DNA from: an uncultured Bryobacteraceae bacterium
GTDB lineage: Bacteria > Acidobacteriota > Terriglobia > Bryobacterales > Bryobacteraceae
Reading direction: 5' to 3'
DNA: 64,000 bases
Assembly (NCBI GenBank): GCA_938027685.1
Contig: CALJAM010000001.1
Location: 208,393-272,392, forward strand
Each line of letters opens with the position of its first letter. The first letter of the stretch is position 1. Of this stretch, positions 26,522 through 33,737 are shown piece after piece. Below the pieces are notes generated by a model. That model did no database searches, was not told the origin of the DNA, and worked only from the letters and a program-made list of their open reading frames with translations. Position numbers and translations under genes: made by a program.

Positions 26522-28435
26522 GTGCGACTCTCGCTCTTCAACGACCTTCCCGGAGCGCCTTCCCAGGAATACTTCGAACGTTTCCAGCGCGAGCGTGTGC
26601 TGGAGCGCCTGCGCGCCCTGGACGATCGTGTCAGACGCGAGGGCTTGCAGGGCTTGCACGCGGATGATGACCTGCTGATCCGCATCGGGATGGAGACTGA
26701 CAACCAGGGCCGGGTCACCAAGAACGGCTACGGCGTATTCAACCTTAGCTGGCAGGTGCCTCAGCATCCGGAATGGCCCGAGATGATCGCGCGCGAGGTT
26801 GCCGATCTCCGTACCGGCATCAAGGTCGCGCACGGCGTCTACCCACGCTACCTCCTTTGGTGCGGTATGGGCGGCTCGGCCGAAGACAAGGCGATGTATC
26901 AGGCTGTGGGCCTGCTTCGCCGCGGCATTCGTTGCTACGTGATCGACTCCACGGATCCGGCCAAGCTCAAGTGGGCGTTCGAGGACATCCGCCGGCGCGA
27001 CGGGCGGCCGCTTCCTGAAATCCTGCGCCGCTCGCTCATAGTGGGCATGGCCATGGGAATGACCTCCTACGAGCCCGTAGTCAATCTCGAGAAGCTGGCC
27101 GCGCTTTACGATCGCCACCGCCTGAAGAGCCAGGCCAATTTCCTCTACATGACTCTGCCCGGTTCGGTGCTCGATCAGTTCGCCGGACCGCGAGGTTACC
27201 GCCGCGTCGAACTACAGCCTGACGGCGGCAACACGACCGCGGGGCGCCACAGCGGACCCCTGACGCGGGGCAGCCTGTACCCGCTGGCTTTGGCAGGAGT
27301 GGACCTGAAAGCCTGGATGAACGGAGCCGTCCTCCGGGAATCGCAGATCTCCACCGCCTGGCACCTGGCTTCCTTCCTTCACGCCCAGGGCGAGGCCGGT
27401 CGCGACAAAGTCACGTTGCTTCTGCCGCGTCGTTGGAAGGGCGCCGGCGTCTGGACCAAACAGGACTTCGAAGAGAGTCTTGGCAAGAGCGAGCGACTGG
27501 GAATCAAGATCGTGATCGGCGAGCGCCCCAAGCTGGTCAATTACCGCTCACCGAAGGACCCGCGCCAGGACCGCGTCTTTCTCGCCGTTCAGGTCGGCGG
27601 CGAGCCCCACCCGGAGGCGGCCAAGATCACCCGATTGCGCCTGACCGGATATCCTTTGGCCGTGCTCACGGTGCCGGGCAGTTGCCTGCTATCCACCTAC
27701 ATGCAATTCATCCACTACACAGTCTTCGGCTTGGCTTACCTGCGCGAGATGAATTTCGTCACCCAGCCCAGCGTGGAGCTTTACAAGTCCGTCGCGGCCG
27801 AGATCCACAGCGAAGCCCGCCAGGCAGGCAGCATCCGGCAGACGCACGCCTGGAGGCAGATGACGGAGACCGCGCGACGGGCACGATTCGGGCGCCTCAC
27901 GCTCTACTATCACCTGCTGCCGGAAGAAAACGAAGCCCGGGGGCTGCCCGCGCCCGAGCGGTACGCCTGCCTGCTGGAACACGAAGTGGCCGCCGGGCGC
28001 GTTCGGTACGGCGAGCTGACGTTCTTCGGCGATACGCGCTACTCGCCACGTGGGGCAGCAGCACTGCGAGTTCTGCAGAAGGCGGGCGAAGAGCTGTTCC
28101 GCTCGCGGCTGAAGATGCCGGTGGACGTCTACGAGGGCCCCGCCATGAATCACTCCTATCACGAGATGATCATCGGGCACGGCGGCTGTTTCTCTACCGT
28201 GTTGGCCTCGCTGCGCCAGGAGGAACTGCCCGCCGCCGGCTACACGGCCGACTACCATATGGCCCAGTTCCTGGCCACCCAGATCGCCCTGGCCCGCAAA
28301 GGGCGGCCGGTGGTGGCCATCCTGCTCGACGATCTCGAGGAGCAGAGCCTCGCCAGCCTGACTGAGTTCTTCCATCGCGCAGCGGCGTGGTGGCGGGAAG
28401 CGGCGCGGCGTGCCCTGGCCACCGGTATACTCTGA
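26522..28435 (+). CDS. Divergent, long phosphoglucose isomerase-like (SIS) protein
   Basis: 637 residues from GTG 26522. The first half aligns by eye with the SIS domains of the phosphoglucose isomerase part of Tal-Pgi fusions: LLWCGMGGSAEDKAM, SLIVGMAMGMTSYEP, NFLYMTLPGSVLDQFA and GRHSGPLTRGSLYPLALAG. A second SIS-like half follows, ending in AILLDDLEEQSLASLTEFF. PGI signature 2 (DQ-GVE--K type) is not present. Glucose-6-phosphate/fructose-6-phosphate isomerisation is the likely activity, with another sugar phosphate possible. Divergent from the TgpA gene; followed by a small membrane protein gene, rph and rdgB. Confidence 0.72.
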   Translation: MRLSLFNDLPGAPSQEYFERFQRERVLERLRALDDRVRREGLQGLHADDDLLIRIGMETDNQGRVTKNGYGVFNLSWQVPQHPEWPEMIAREVADLRTGIKVAHGVYPRYLLWCGMGGSAEDKAMYQAVGLLRRGIRCYVIDSTDPAKLKWAFEDIRRRDGRPLPEILRRSLIVGMAMGMTSYEPVVNLEKLAALYDRHRLKSQANFLYMTLPGSVLDQFAGPRGYRRVELQPDGGNTTAGRHSGPLTRGSLYPLALAGVDLKAWMNGAVLRESQISTAWHLASFLHAQGEAGRDKVTLLLPRRWKGAGVWTKQDFEESLGKSERLGIKIVIGERPKLVNYRSPKDPRQDRVFLAVQVGGEPHPEAAKITRLRLTGYPLAVLTVPGSCLLSTYMQFIHYTVFGLAYLREMNFVTQPSVELYKSVAAEIHSEARQAGSIRQTHAWRQMTETARRARFGRLTLYYHLLPEENEARGLPAPERYACLLEHEVAAGRVRYGELTFFGDTRYSPRGAAALRVLQKAGEELFRSRLKMPVDVYEGPAMNHSYHEMIIGHGGCFSTVLASLRQEELPAAGYTADYHMAQFLATQIALARKGRPVVAILLDDLEEQSLASLTEFFHRAAAWWREAARRALATGIL

Positions 28436-28457
28436 CGCCGCTTGACGGGGAATCGCC

Positions 28458-28601
28458 ATGGTGAGATACAAGCCCGCGCGAGCTGATCGTAAGAGAAAAT
28501 CGCCCAGTGGATTGCGCGAGGCCATCCCCTGCCTGGTGCTTCTGATCAGCGGGATGGCCCTGTTCTTTCTCCTGCTGTACGCCGTCCTGCGGGGGTCGTG
28601 A
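28458..28601 (+). CDS. Small membrane protein, 47 residues
   Basis: ATG 28458 is preceded by GGGGA at a good spacing. The protein has a basic N-terminus (MVRYKPARADRKRK) and one hydrophobic segment, about residues 23-44 (IPCLVLLISGMALFFLLLYA), so a single-pass, N-in topology is likely. Its TGA is directly followed by the rph ATG (TGAATG), which implies coupled translation. I do not recognise a family. The ribosome site, topology pattern and exact junction support a real gene. Confidence 0.65.
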   Translation: MVRYKPARADRKRKSPSGLREAIPCLVLLISGMALFFLLLYAVLRGS

Positions 28602-29324
28602 ATGCTTCGAGCGGATCAGCGTGCCGCCGACCAGTTACGTCCCGTGCGGCTCACTCCCGGTTATCTGCTGACGGCCGAGGGCTCCGTGTTGATCGAAGTC
28701 GGCAACACCCGCGTGCTATGCGCCGCCTCGCTGGACGAAACGGTGCCGCAGTTCCTGCGGGGCACGGGCAAGGGTTGGGTCACCGCGGAGTACTCCTTGT
28801 TGCCGCGGGCCACCGTCACGCGCACGCCCCGCGAGATCACGCGCGGCCGCCCCTCCGGCCGCACGCAGGAAATCCAGCGTCTCATCGGCCGCTCGTTGCG
28901 CGCGGTGACCGATCTGGAGGCCTTGGGCGAACGGACGATCATCCTGGACTGCGACGTGATCCAGGCCGACGGCGGAACGCGCGCGGCCGCGATTACGGGA
29001 GCCTTCATAGCTCTCGCTCAGGCCGTCGGACAGCTGGTGAGCTTCGGCGTGGTGAAGACCTGGCCCATCCGGGATTACGTCGCCGCGGTGAGCGTGGGGC
29101 TGCTCGAGGGCGAGCCTCTGCTGGATTTGACGTATGAGGAGGACTCCCGCGCCCAGGTGGACATGAACGTCGTCATGACCGGCTCCGGCCGCTTCGTCGA
29201 GATTCAGGCCACTGCCGAGCAGTCTCCGTTCGGCGAGGAGCAGTTTGACGCGCTGCTCGAGCTGGCGCGCCGCGGCATCCGTGAACTGATGGAGATCCAG
29301 CGAGCGCACGTCAAGCTGCCGTGA
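28602..29324 (+). CDS. rph: Ribonuclease PH
   Basis: 240 residues, full length. RNase PH trims nucleotides from tRNA 3' ends using phosphate. Family motifs are visible: [48 protein letters not shown] (phosphate-binding region), [19 protein letters not shown], and the C-terminal [16 protein letters not shown]. The start is fixed by the adjoining stop of the small membrane protein gene. The stop overlaps the GTG of rdgB (GTGA), the common rph-rdgB order. Confidence 0.97.
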   Translation: MLRADQRAADQLRPVRLTPGYLLTAEGSVLIEVGNTRVLCAASLDETVPQFLRGTGKGWVTAEYSLLPRATVTRTPREITRGRPSGRTQEIQRLIGRSLRAVTDLEALGERTIILDCDVIQADGGTRAAAITGAFIALAQAVGQLVSFGVVKTWPIRDYVAAVSVGLLEGEPLLDLTYEEDSRAQVDMNVVMTGSGRFVEIQATAEQSPFGEEQFDALLELARRGIRELMEIQRAHVKLP

Positions 29325-29923
29325 TCCTTTACTGCGCCACCACCAATCCGGGCAAGCTGCGCGAGTTCCGGCTGGCGGCTGAGACCTACGGACGAGGAAT
29401 CGTGCGCGTGGAGCCCTTGCCTGATCTCGATCGCGTGCCTCCCTGTGAGGAAACCGGTCGCACGTTCGAAGAGAACGCCGTCCAAAAGGCGCTTTACTAC
29501 AGCCGCTACGCACCGGGCCCGCTTTTCGCCGAGGATTCCGGCCTGGAAGTGGACGCCCTCGGCGGCGCGCCGGGCGTTTTCTCGGCGCGCTTTGCCGGAC
29601 CGGGGGCTACCGACGAGGCCAACAACCGCCTGCTGCTCGACAAACTGCGAGGCGTCCAAGACCGCAGGGGCCGTTATGTTTGCGTCGTGGCGGTCGCCGA
29701 ACGCGGTCGCCTGCTGCGTACGTTCCGGGGCGTGGTCGAAGGCCGCATCCTCGAGGAGCCGCGCGGTAGCGGGGGCTTCGGCTACGACCCGCTGTTCTAC
29801 TACGAACCCTTCGGCGCGACCCTGGCGGAAGTCAGCGCGGAGCAGAAGCTGAGCGTAAGTCACCGCGGACGAGCCCTGCGGCAGCTGATCCAATGGCTCT
29901 CCTGCGGAATGGACCACGACTGA
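29321..29923 (+). CDS. rdgB: XTP/dITP diphosphatase (RdgB/HAM1)
   Basis: 200 residues from GTG 29321, overlapping rph by 4 bases. The enzyme hydrolyses non-canonical purine nucleoside triphosphates such as ITP and XTP to monophosphates. Motifs: [11 protein letters not shown] at the N-terminus, [20 protein letters not shown] (metal-binding and catalytic region), [17 protein letters not shown], and the final [10 protein letters not shown]. Length matches the family. Confidence 0.96.
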   Translation: MILYCATTNPGKLREFRLAAETYGRGIVRVEPLPDLDRVPPCEETGRTFEENAVQKALYYSRYAPGPLFAEDSGLEVDALGGAPGVFSARFAGPGATDEANNRLLLDKLRGVQDRRGRYVCVVAVAERGRLLRTFRGVVEGRILEEPRGSGGFGYDPLFYYEPFGATLAEVSAEQKLSVSHRGRALRQLIQWLSCGMDHD

Positions 29924-29932
29924 GCGAACGCC

Positions 29933-30964
29933 TCAGAAATCCTCGGGCCGAATCCAGAAGCTTTCCTGCCACCGCCCTCCCGGCGGCACGACCTGCAAGT
30001 CCGGATACAGGCCCGCGTGCGCCAGGTTGAATGCGTTGGTGACGCCCGTCATCGGCTCGAAACAGATGAAGTCACGCCCTTTGGGCGCGAACACCACGCC
30101 CACGGTGAATTTCGGCCCGAACAGAACGGCAATCCTCTGTTTCTTCCCTTTCACGCCGAAAAGCGCCCTGCCCCAAGCGTCGCGCACCAGACCGGTGAAG
30201 ACGTCGTCCAGGTGCGCGCCCGCCAGGGGGAGCGCCTCGGGCAGATCGGCCGGCCGGCGCTCGCCGGTCGGCAACAACTGCGCCGACAGCACGACCCGCT
30301 CGCGGGCCGGCACGTGCACGGTCCACTCATCGCGCGGCGCGTCGGGCACCCGGTAGTAAGTGTGGTAGCCGAGCGACAGCGGCATGGGCTCGCGGGCCAG
30401 ATTCTCGATGCGCGTTTCGATCTCGAGCTCGCCCGCGCGCAACCGGTGCGTCATCCAGATCACATGGGCGAACGGGAACTGGGCCATGAGGTCCGGATAG
30501 CGGTAAAACTCCAATCGGCTGGTGGTTTCCGCGGCCTGCTCTCCCGCCTTGACCTCGAGCAGCTCCCAGGCCGGCGAGTACACCAGCAGCCCGTGGATGG
30601 GCCGCCCGTTTTGGTCCCGTCGAAAATTGCCCAGCTCCGGGTTGAGCAGGTACTTCTTTCCGTTCGCGAAAAAGCCGTCCTGATCCAACCGATTCGCCCA
30701 GGGCGCGAGGAACGGGTTGCCGCCCTGAGCGGGCTTCGCCTTCAGGCTGCCGGGGCCCGAGAACGGCGCCCACAGAATGTCTTGGCCTTTCACCGTCATG
30801 CGGTAGGCATTGTTGCCGAGCGACGGCGCGATGAAAACCTCGATGGCCCGGGACCGATCGGCCAATCGCACGACCTCCACGCCTTCGACCTGCAAGCGCT
30901 CGGCCGTGAAGGTCTGCGCGGCCGTCACGATACTCGCTGCAACGAAGAGCAGGAAGAGTTTCAT
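29933..30964 (-). CDS. Exported aldose 1-epimerase (GalM-like)
   Basis: 343 residues from ATG 30964, the start giving an ATGA overlap with the gene upstream. A short Sec signal (MKLFLLFVAASIVTAA) is followed by a beta-sandwich fold of the aldose 1-epimerase family: NPFLAPWANRLDQDGF, PIHGLLVYSPAWE (catalytic His region), LGYHTYYRVPDAPRDEW (second His), and the terminal FEPMTGVTNAFNL with the catalytic Glu. The enzyme interconverts alpha and beta anomers of sugars. Secretion is unusual for central sugar metabolism and suggests action on periplasmic hydrolysis products. Convergent with rdgB. Confidence 0.9.
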   Translation of the reverse strand: MKLFLLFVAASIVTAAQTFTAERLQVEGVEVVRLADRSRAIEVFIAPSLGNNAYRMTVKGQDILWAPFSGPGSLKAKPAQGGNPFLAPWANRLDQDGFFANGKKYLLNPELGNFRRDQNGRPIHGLLVYSPAWELLEVKAGEQAAETTSRLEFYRYPDLMAQFPFAHVIWMTHRLRAGELEIETRIENLAREPMPLSLGYHTYYRVPDAPRDEWTVHVPARERVVLSAQLLPTGERRPADLPEALPLAGAHLDDVFTGLVRDAWGRALFGVKGKKQRIAVLFGPKFTVGVVFAPKGRDFICFEPMTGVTNAFNLAHAGLYPDLQVVPPGGRWQESFWIRPEDF

Positions 30965-31374
30965 GGCGGGCTGTCGAGGGGACGCAAATCCAGTTGGGTT
31001 TCCTGATAACAGCAGGCGCACAGGCCGGGCGTGTAACTGCGGATCGAGCATACGTCGCACCAGTAAGTCACAAGATACTCTTTTCCGTTTTCGATTACGA
31101 GCAGATTTTTCTGGTAAAAGGGCCCCGCTTGAAAGGCGCCGTCGGAGGGGCGGGATCCGCGGATTTCCATCCGACGTCCCGCCAGGCGCTTGTCGCGCAA
31201 CACCTTCATCGTATCCTCATCCCCTTCGAGGCGGATCCTTTTGCCCTCCGCCGTGCGAAGCAGCGGCCGGCCTTCGGCATCCTGCTCGAGAATCCCCCGC
31301 AAGCGCTCCCTAGGTTCCGCCCGGAGCCCCGCAGGCAGCGCCCAGACCGCCTGCATGAATCGACGCCGGTTCAT
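30961..31374 (-). CDS. Cysteine-rich exported protein of unknown function, 137 residues
   Basis: An RRRF motif at residues 3-6 and a short hydrophobic stretch suggest a Tat signal. The middle part is hydrophilic (EGKRIRLEGDEDTMKVLRDK) and looks like a small beta-barrel or OB-like domain. Near the C-terminus four cysteines form a CxxC and a CxCC cluster (WCDVC, then GLCACC), likely binding a metal. I do not recognise a family. It is coupled (ATGA) to the exported aldose epimerase. The ATG lies 6 bases after TACAAT (31386-31381, minus strand) and lacks a ribosome site. Confidence 0.75.
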   Translation of the reverse strand: MNRRRFMQAVWALPAGLRAEPRERLRGILEQDAEGRPLLRTAEGKRIRLEGDEDTMKVLRDKRLAGRRMEIRGSRPSDGAFQAGPFYQKNLLVIENGKEYLVTYWCDVCSIRSYTPGLCACCYQETQLDLRPLDSPP

Positions 31375-31380
31375 GCTCTC

Positions 31381-31424
31381 ATTGTAGCGGCTCCGTCCGA
31401 CCTGCCCCTTTCCATCGCTACAAT
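31381..31424. promoter_or_regulatory. Paired -10-like boxes of a divergent promoter region
   Basis: Minus-strand TACAAT (31386-31381) lies 6 bases before the ATG of the Cys-rich gene. Plus-strand TACAAT (31419-31424) lies 9 bases before the Gfo/Idh ATG. Both read GCTACAATG. Neither gene has a Shine-Dalgarno site, and -35 matches are poor. Confidence 0.4.
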
Positions 31425-31433
31425 GGAAACTCC

Positions 31434-32441
31434 ATGAAACAGAGAAGACTGCGGGGCGGGTTGATCGGCTGCGGTTTTTTCGGTCGCATCCAGGCCGAGG
31501 CCTGGCGCCGCATCCCGGAGGTCGAAATCGTGGCGGCCTGCGACCGCGAGCTCGATCGCGCCCAGGCGTTGGCGCCCCGCGGCTACGCCTCTGCGGACGA
31601 AATGTTCCGGGCCGAGGCCCTGGATTTTGTCGACATCGCTACCGGTCCCGAAACTCATCTGGAGCTCGTACGAGCGGCAGCGGAGCGCAGGCTGCCCGTC
31701 ATCTGCCAGAAGCCGATGGCTCGCAACTGGAGCGAAGCCGTAGCCATGGTGGAGGCGGCGGAAGCGGCAGGCGTGCGGCTGATCATTCACGAGAACTGGC
31801 GCTGGCAGCCGTGGTACCGCGAGGCAGCCGAACGCATCCGTCGGGGCGACATCGGTCATCCGGTGACCTACCTTTTCCGCACGCGCCGAAACGATGGCGG
31901 AGGGCCTGAACCTTATCCCGCGCAGCCCTATTTCCGGCGCATGCCGCGCCTGTTGATCTTCGAGACGCTGGTTCACACGCTCGATACGGCCCGTATGCTG
32001 TTCGGCGAGATCGAGGCTGTCTGCGCCTTTACCCGTCGCGTGAACCCTGTGATTGCCGGCGAGGACCATGCCGCACTGCTCGTGCGCCACGAGAGCGGAC
32101 TGATGGGTGTTATCGACGGCCACCGTTTCCTGGATCTGGCGCCGGACTCGCCGCCCATGGGAGACGCCTTCTTCGAAGGCGGCGCGGGCATGATGCAGGT
32201 CTCCCCGGAGGGCCATCTCTTGGTAGACGGCCGCGTGGTCTGGGAAAACCGGATCAGCGAGGGCTACCGCGGCGACAGCGTGCGGGCCGCCCAGGAGCAT
32301 TTTGTCCGCTGCCTGCGAGAGGGCGTACCGGCGGAAAGCGAGGGCAGGGAATACCTGAAAACGTTCGCGGCCGTCGAAGCGGCCTATCGGAGCGCCGCCG
32401 AGGGCCGCCTGGTGAAAGTGGCAGAGATCTGGGGATGCTGA
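31434..32441 (+). CDS. Gfo/Idh/MocA-family oxidoreductase
   Basis: 335 residues, cytoplasmic (no signal). The N-terminal Rossmann fold starts with LIGCGFFGRIQAEAW; the EKP-type motif reads CQKPMARNW, with Gln in place of Glu before the active-site Lys. The C-terminal alpha/beta domain contains HENWRWQPWYREA. Such enzymes oxidise sugars, inositols or related compounds with NAD(P). Its stop overlaps the ATG of an SMP-30 lactonase-like gene, a pairing that fits oxidation of a sugar to a lactone followed by ring opening; this is inference. Confidence 0.9.
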   Translation: MKQRRLRGGLIGCGFFGRIQAEAWRRIPEVEIVAACDRELDRAQALAPRGYASADEMFRAEALDFVDIATGPETHLELVRAAAERRLPVICQKPMARNWSEAVAMVEAAEAAGVRLIIHENWRWQPWYREAAERIRRGDIGHPVTYLFRTRRNDGGGPEPYPAQPYFRRMPRLLIFETLVHTLDTARMLFGEIEAVCAFTRRVNPVIAGEDHAALLVRHESGLMGVIDGHRFLDLAPDSPPMGDAFFEGGAGMMQVSPEGHLLVDGRVVWENRISEGYRGDSVRAAQEHFVRCLREGVPAESEGREYLKTFAAVEAAYRSAAEGRLVKVAEIWGC

Positions 32442-33301
32442 GAGACTGTCTGCTGTGGGCGGCGGCTGCCTTGGCCTCGGCGCAGGACTTCACCGACTTG
32501 CGCATCGAGCGCATTGCCGCCGGCTTCCGATTCACCGAAGGACCGGTGTGGTCGCGTGAAGGCTATCTGCTCTTCAGCGACGTGCCTCAGGATCTGATCC
32601 TGCGCTGGACGCCGGGCAAGGGTGTGGCGCGGCTTCGCGAATCCTCCAACGGCGCCAACGGCAATGCGTTCGACGCTCAGGGACGGCTCTACACCTGCGA
32701 GAGCCGCACGCGCCGCGTCGTGCGCATGGACGCCAAAGGTCAGCTCGAGATCCTCGCTGAGCGTTTCGAAGGCAAGCGTTTGAACGCACCCAACGACATC
32801 GTCGTGCGTCGTGACGGTCACGTCTATTTCACCGACCCCGCCTTCGGCGCCCAGCAGGATACCCGGGAGCTGGACTTTTACGGGGTGTACCACATCTCGC
32901 CCAAGGGGGAGATGGAAGCCATCGCCCGTTGGCAGACGCGGCCCAACGGGATCGCGCTCTCACCCGACGGCAGACGCCTCTTCGTGGCCAATTCCGATGA
33001 GCGCCAGGTGCGCGTCTTCGATCTGGATCGTCAAGGACGGGCCTCCGGGGAGCGCGTGTTGATCGCAGGCATCGAGGGCGTGCCGGACGGCCTGAAAGTG
33101 GACGAGCGAGGCAATCTTTACGTCGCCGCGCGGGGCATCGCCGTCTACACGGCCCAGGGCAAGCTGCTGCACACCATCGAAATGCCCGAGACGCCGTCCA
33201 ATTGCGCTTTCGGCGATCCCGACTTCGGGGCTCTGTACGTGACCGCCCGCAGTTCGGTCTACCGCCTGCGCCTGAACGTCAAAGGCGCAGTGCCATACTG
33301 A
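32435..33301 (+). CDS. SMP-30/gluconolactonase-family protein, exported
   Basis: 288 residues overlapping the Gfo/Idh gene by 7 bases. A short signal peptide (CLLWAAAALASAQ) precedes a six-bladed beta-propeller: FTEGPVWSREGYLLFSD with the metal-ligand Glu, LNAPNDIVVRRDGHVYFTD with the conserved Asn/Asp, and PDGLKVDERGNLYVA with the catalytic Asp. These enzymes hydrolyse sugar lactones using a divalent metal. The upstream oxidoreductase appears cytoplasmic while this protein is exported, so they need not act in sequence. Confidence 0.9.
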   Translation: MLRDCLLWAAAALASAQDFTDLRIERIAAGFRFTEGPVWSREGYLLFSDVPQDLILRWTPGKGVARLRESSNGANGNAFDAQGRLYTCESRTRRVVRMDAKGQLEILAERFEGKRLNAPNDIVVRRDGHVYFTDPAFGAQQDTRELDFYGVYHISPKGEMEAIARWQTRPNGIALSPDGRRLFVANSDERQVRVFDLDRQGRASGERVLIAGIEGVPDGLKVDERGNLYVAARGIAVYTAQGKLLHTIEMPETPSNCAFGDPDFGALYVTARSSVYRLRLNVKGAVPY

Positions 33302-33308
33302 AGGGTGA

Positions 33309-33737
33309 ATGGAGCGCCGATATCCCGAGCGCCCGCTGGTGGGCGTCGGGGCGATCATCATCCAGGATGGCCGCCTGCTACTCGTCCGGCGCGGCAGCCC
33401 GCCCCAACAGGGAGAATGGTCTCTGCCCGGCGGCCTCGTTGAAACGGGCGAGCGACTGGAAGAGGCGGTGCGGCGCGAGGTGCGCGAGGAGACCGGCCTC
33501 GAAGTCGAAGTGCTCAAGCTGGCCGGCGTTTTCGAGCGCATCGTGCGTGACGCGCAGGGGCGGCTCGAGTATCACTACATCTTGCTCGATTACCTGTGCC
33601 GCGTCTCGGGCGGCAGCCTGCGACACGGCACCGACGCGACCGCGGTCGCGTGGGTGACCCCCGACGAGCTGGCCGAATACCCGTTGACCTCGGGCACTCG
33701 GGAATTCCTCGAGCAGGCGCTCCGGGGCGAACTTTGA
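33309..33737 (+). CDS. Nudix hydrolase
   Basis: 142 residues. The Nudix box is complete: GGLVETGE with REVREETGLE (about residues 41-66), containing the metal-binding glutamates. The N-terminal VGVGAIIIQDGRLLLVRRG and the SLPGG lead-in resemble ADP-ribose pyrophosphatases or MutT-like NTP hydrolases. Its TGA overlaps the mutS2 ATG by one base (TGATG). Confidence 0.92.
   Translation: MERRYPERPLVGVGAIIIQDGRLLLVRRGSPPQQGEWSLPGGLVETGERLEEAVRREVREETGLEVEVLKLAGVFERIVRDAQGRLEYHYILLDYLCRVSGGSLRHGTDATAVAWVTPDELAEYPLTSGTREFLEQALRGEL

Noticed and set aside
29920..29936. CTGAG/CTCAG inverted repeat between rdgB and aldose epimerase genes
   Set aside because: Only 5 bp and made of the two convergent stop codon contexts; too weak to call a terminator.
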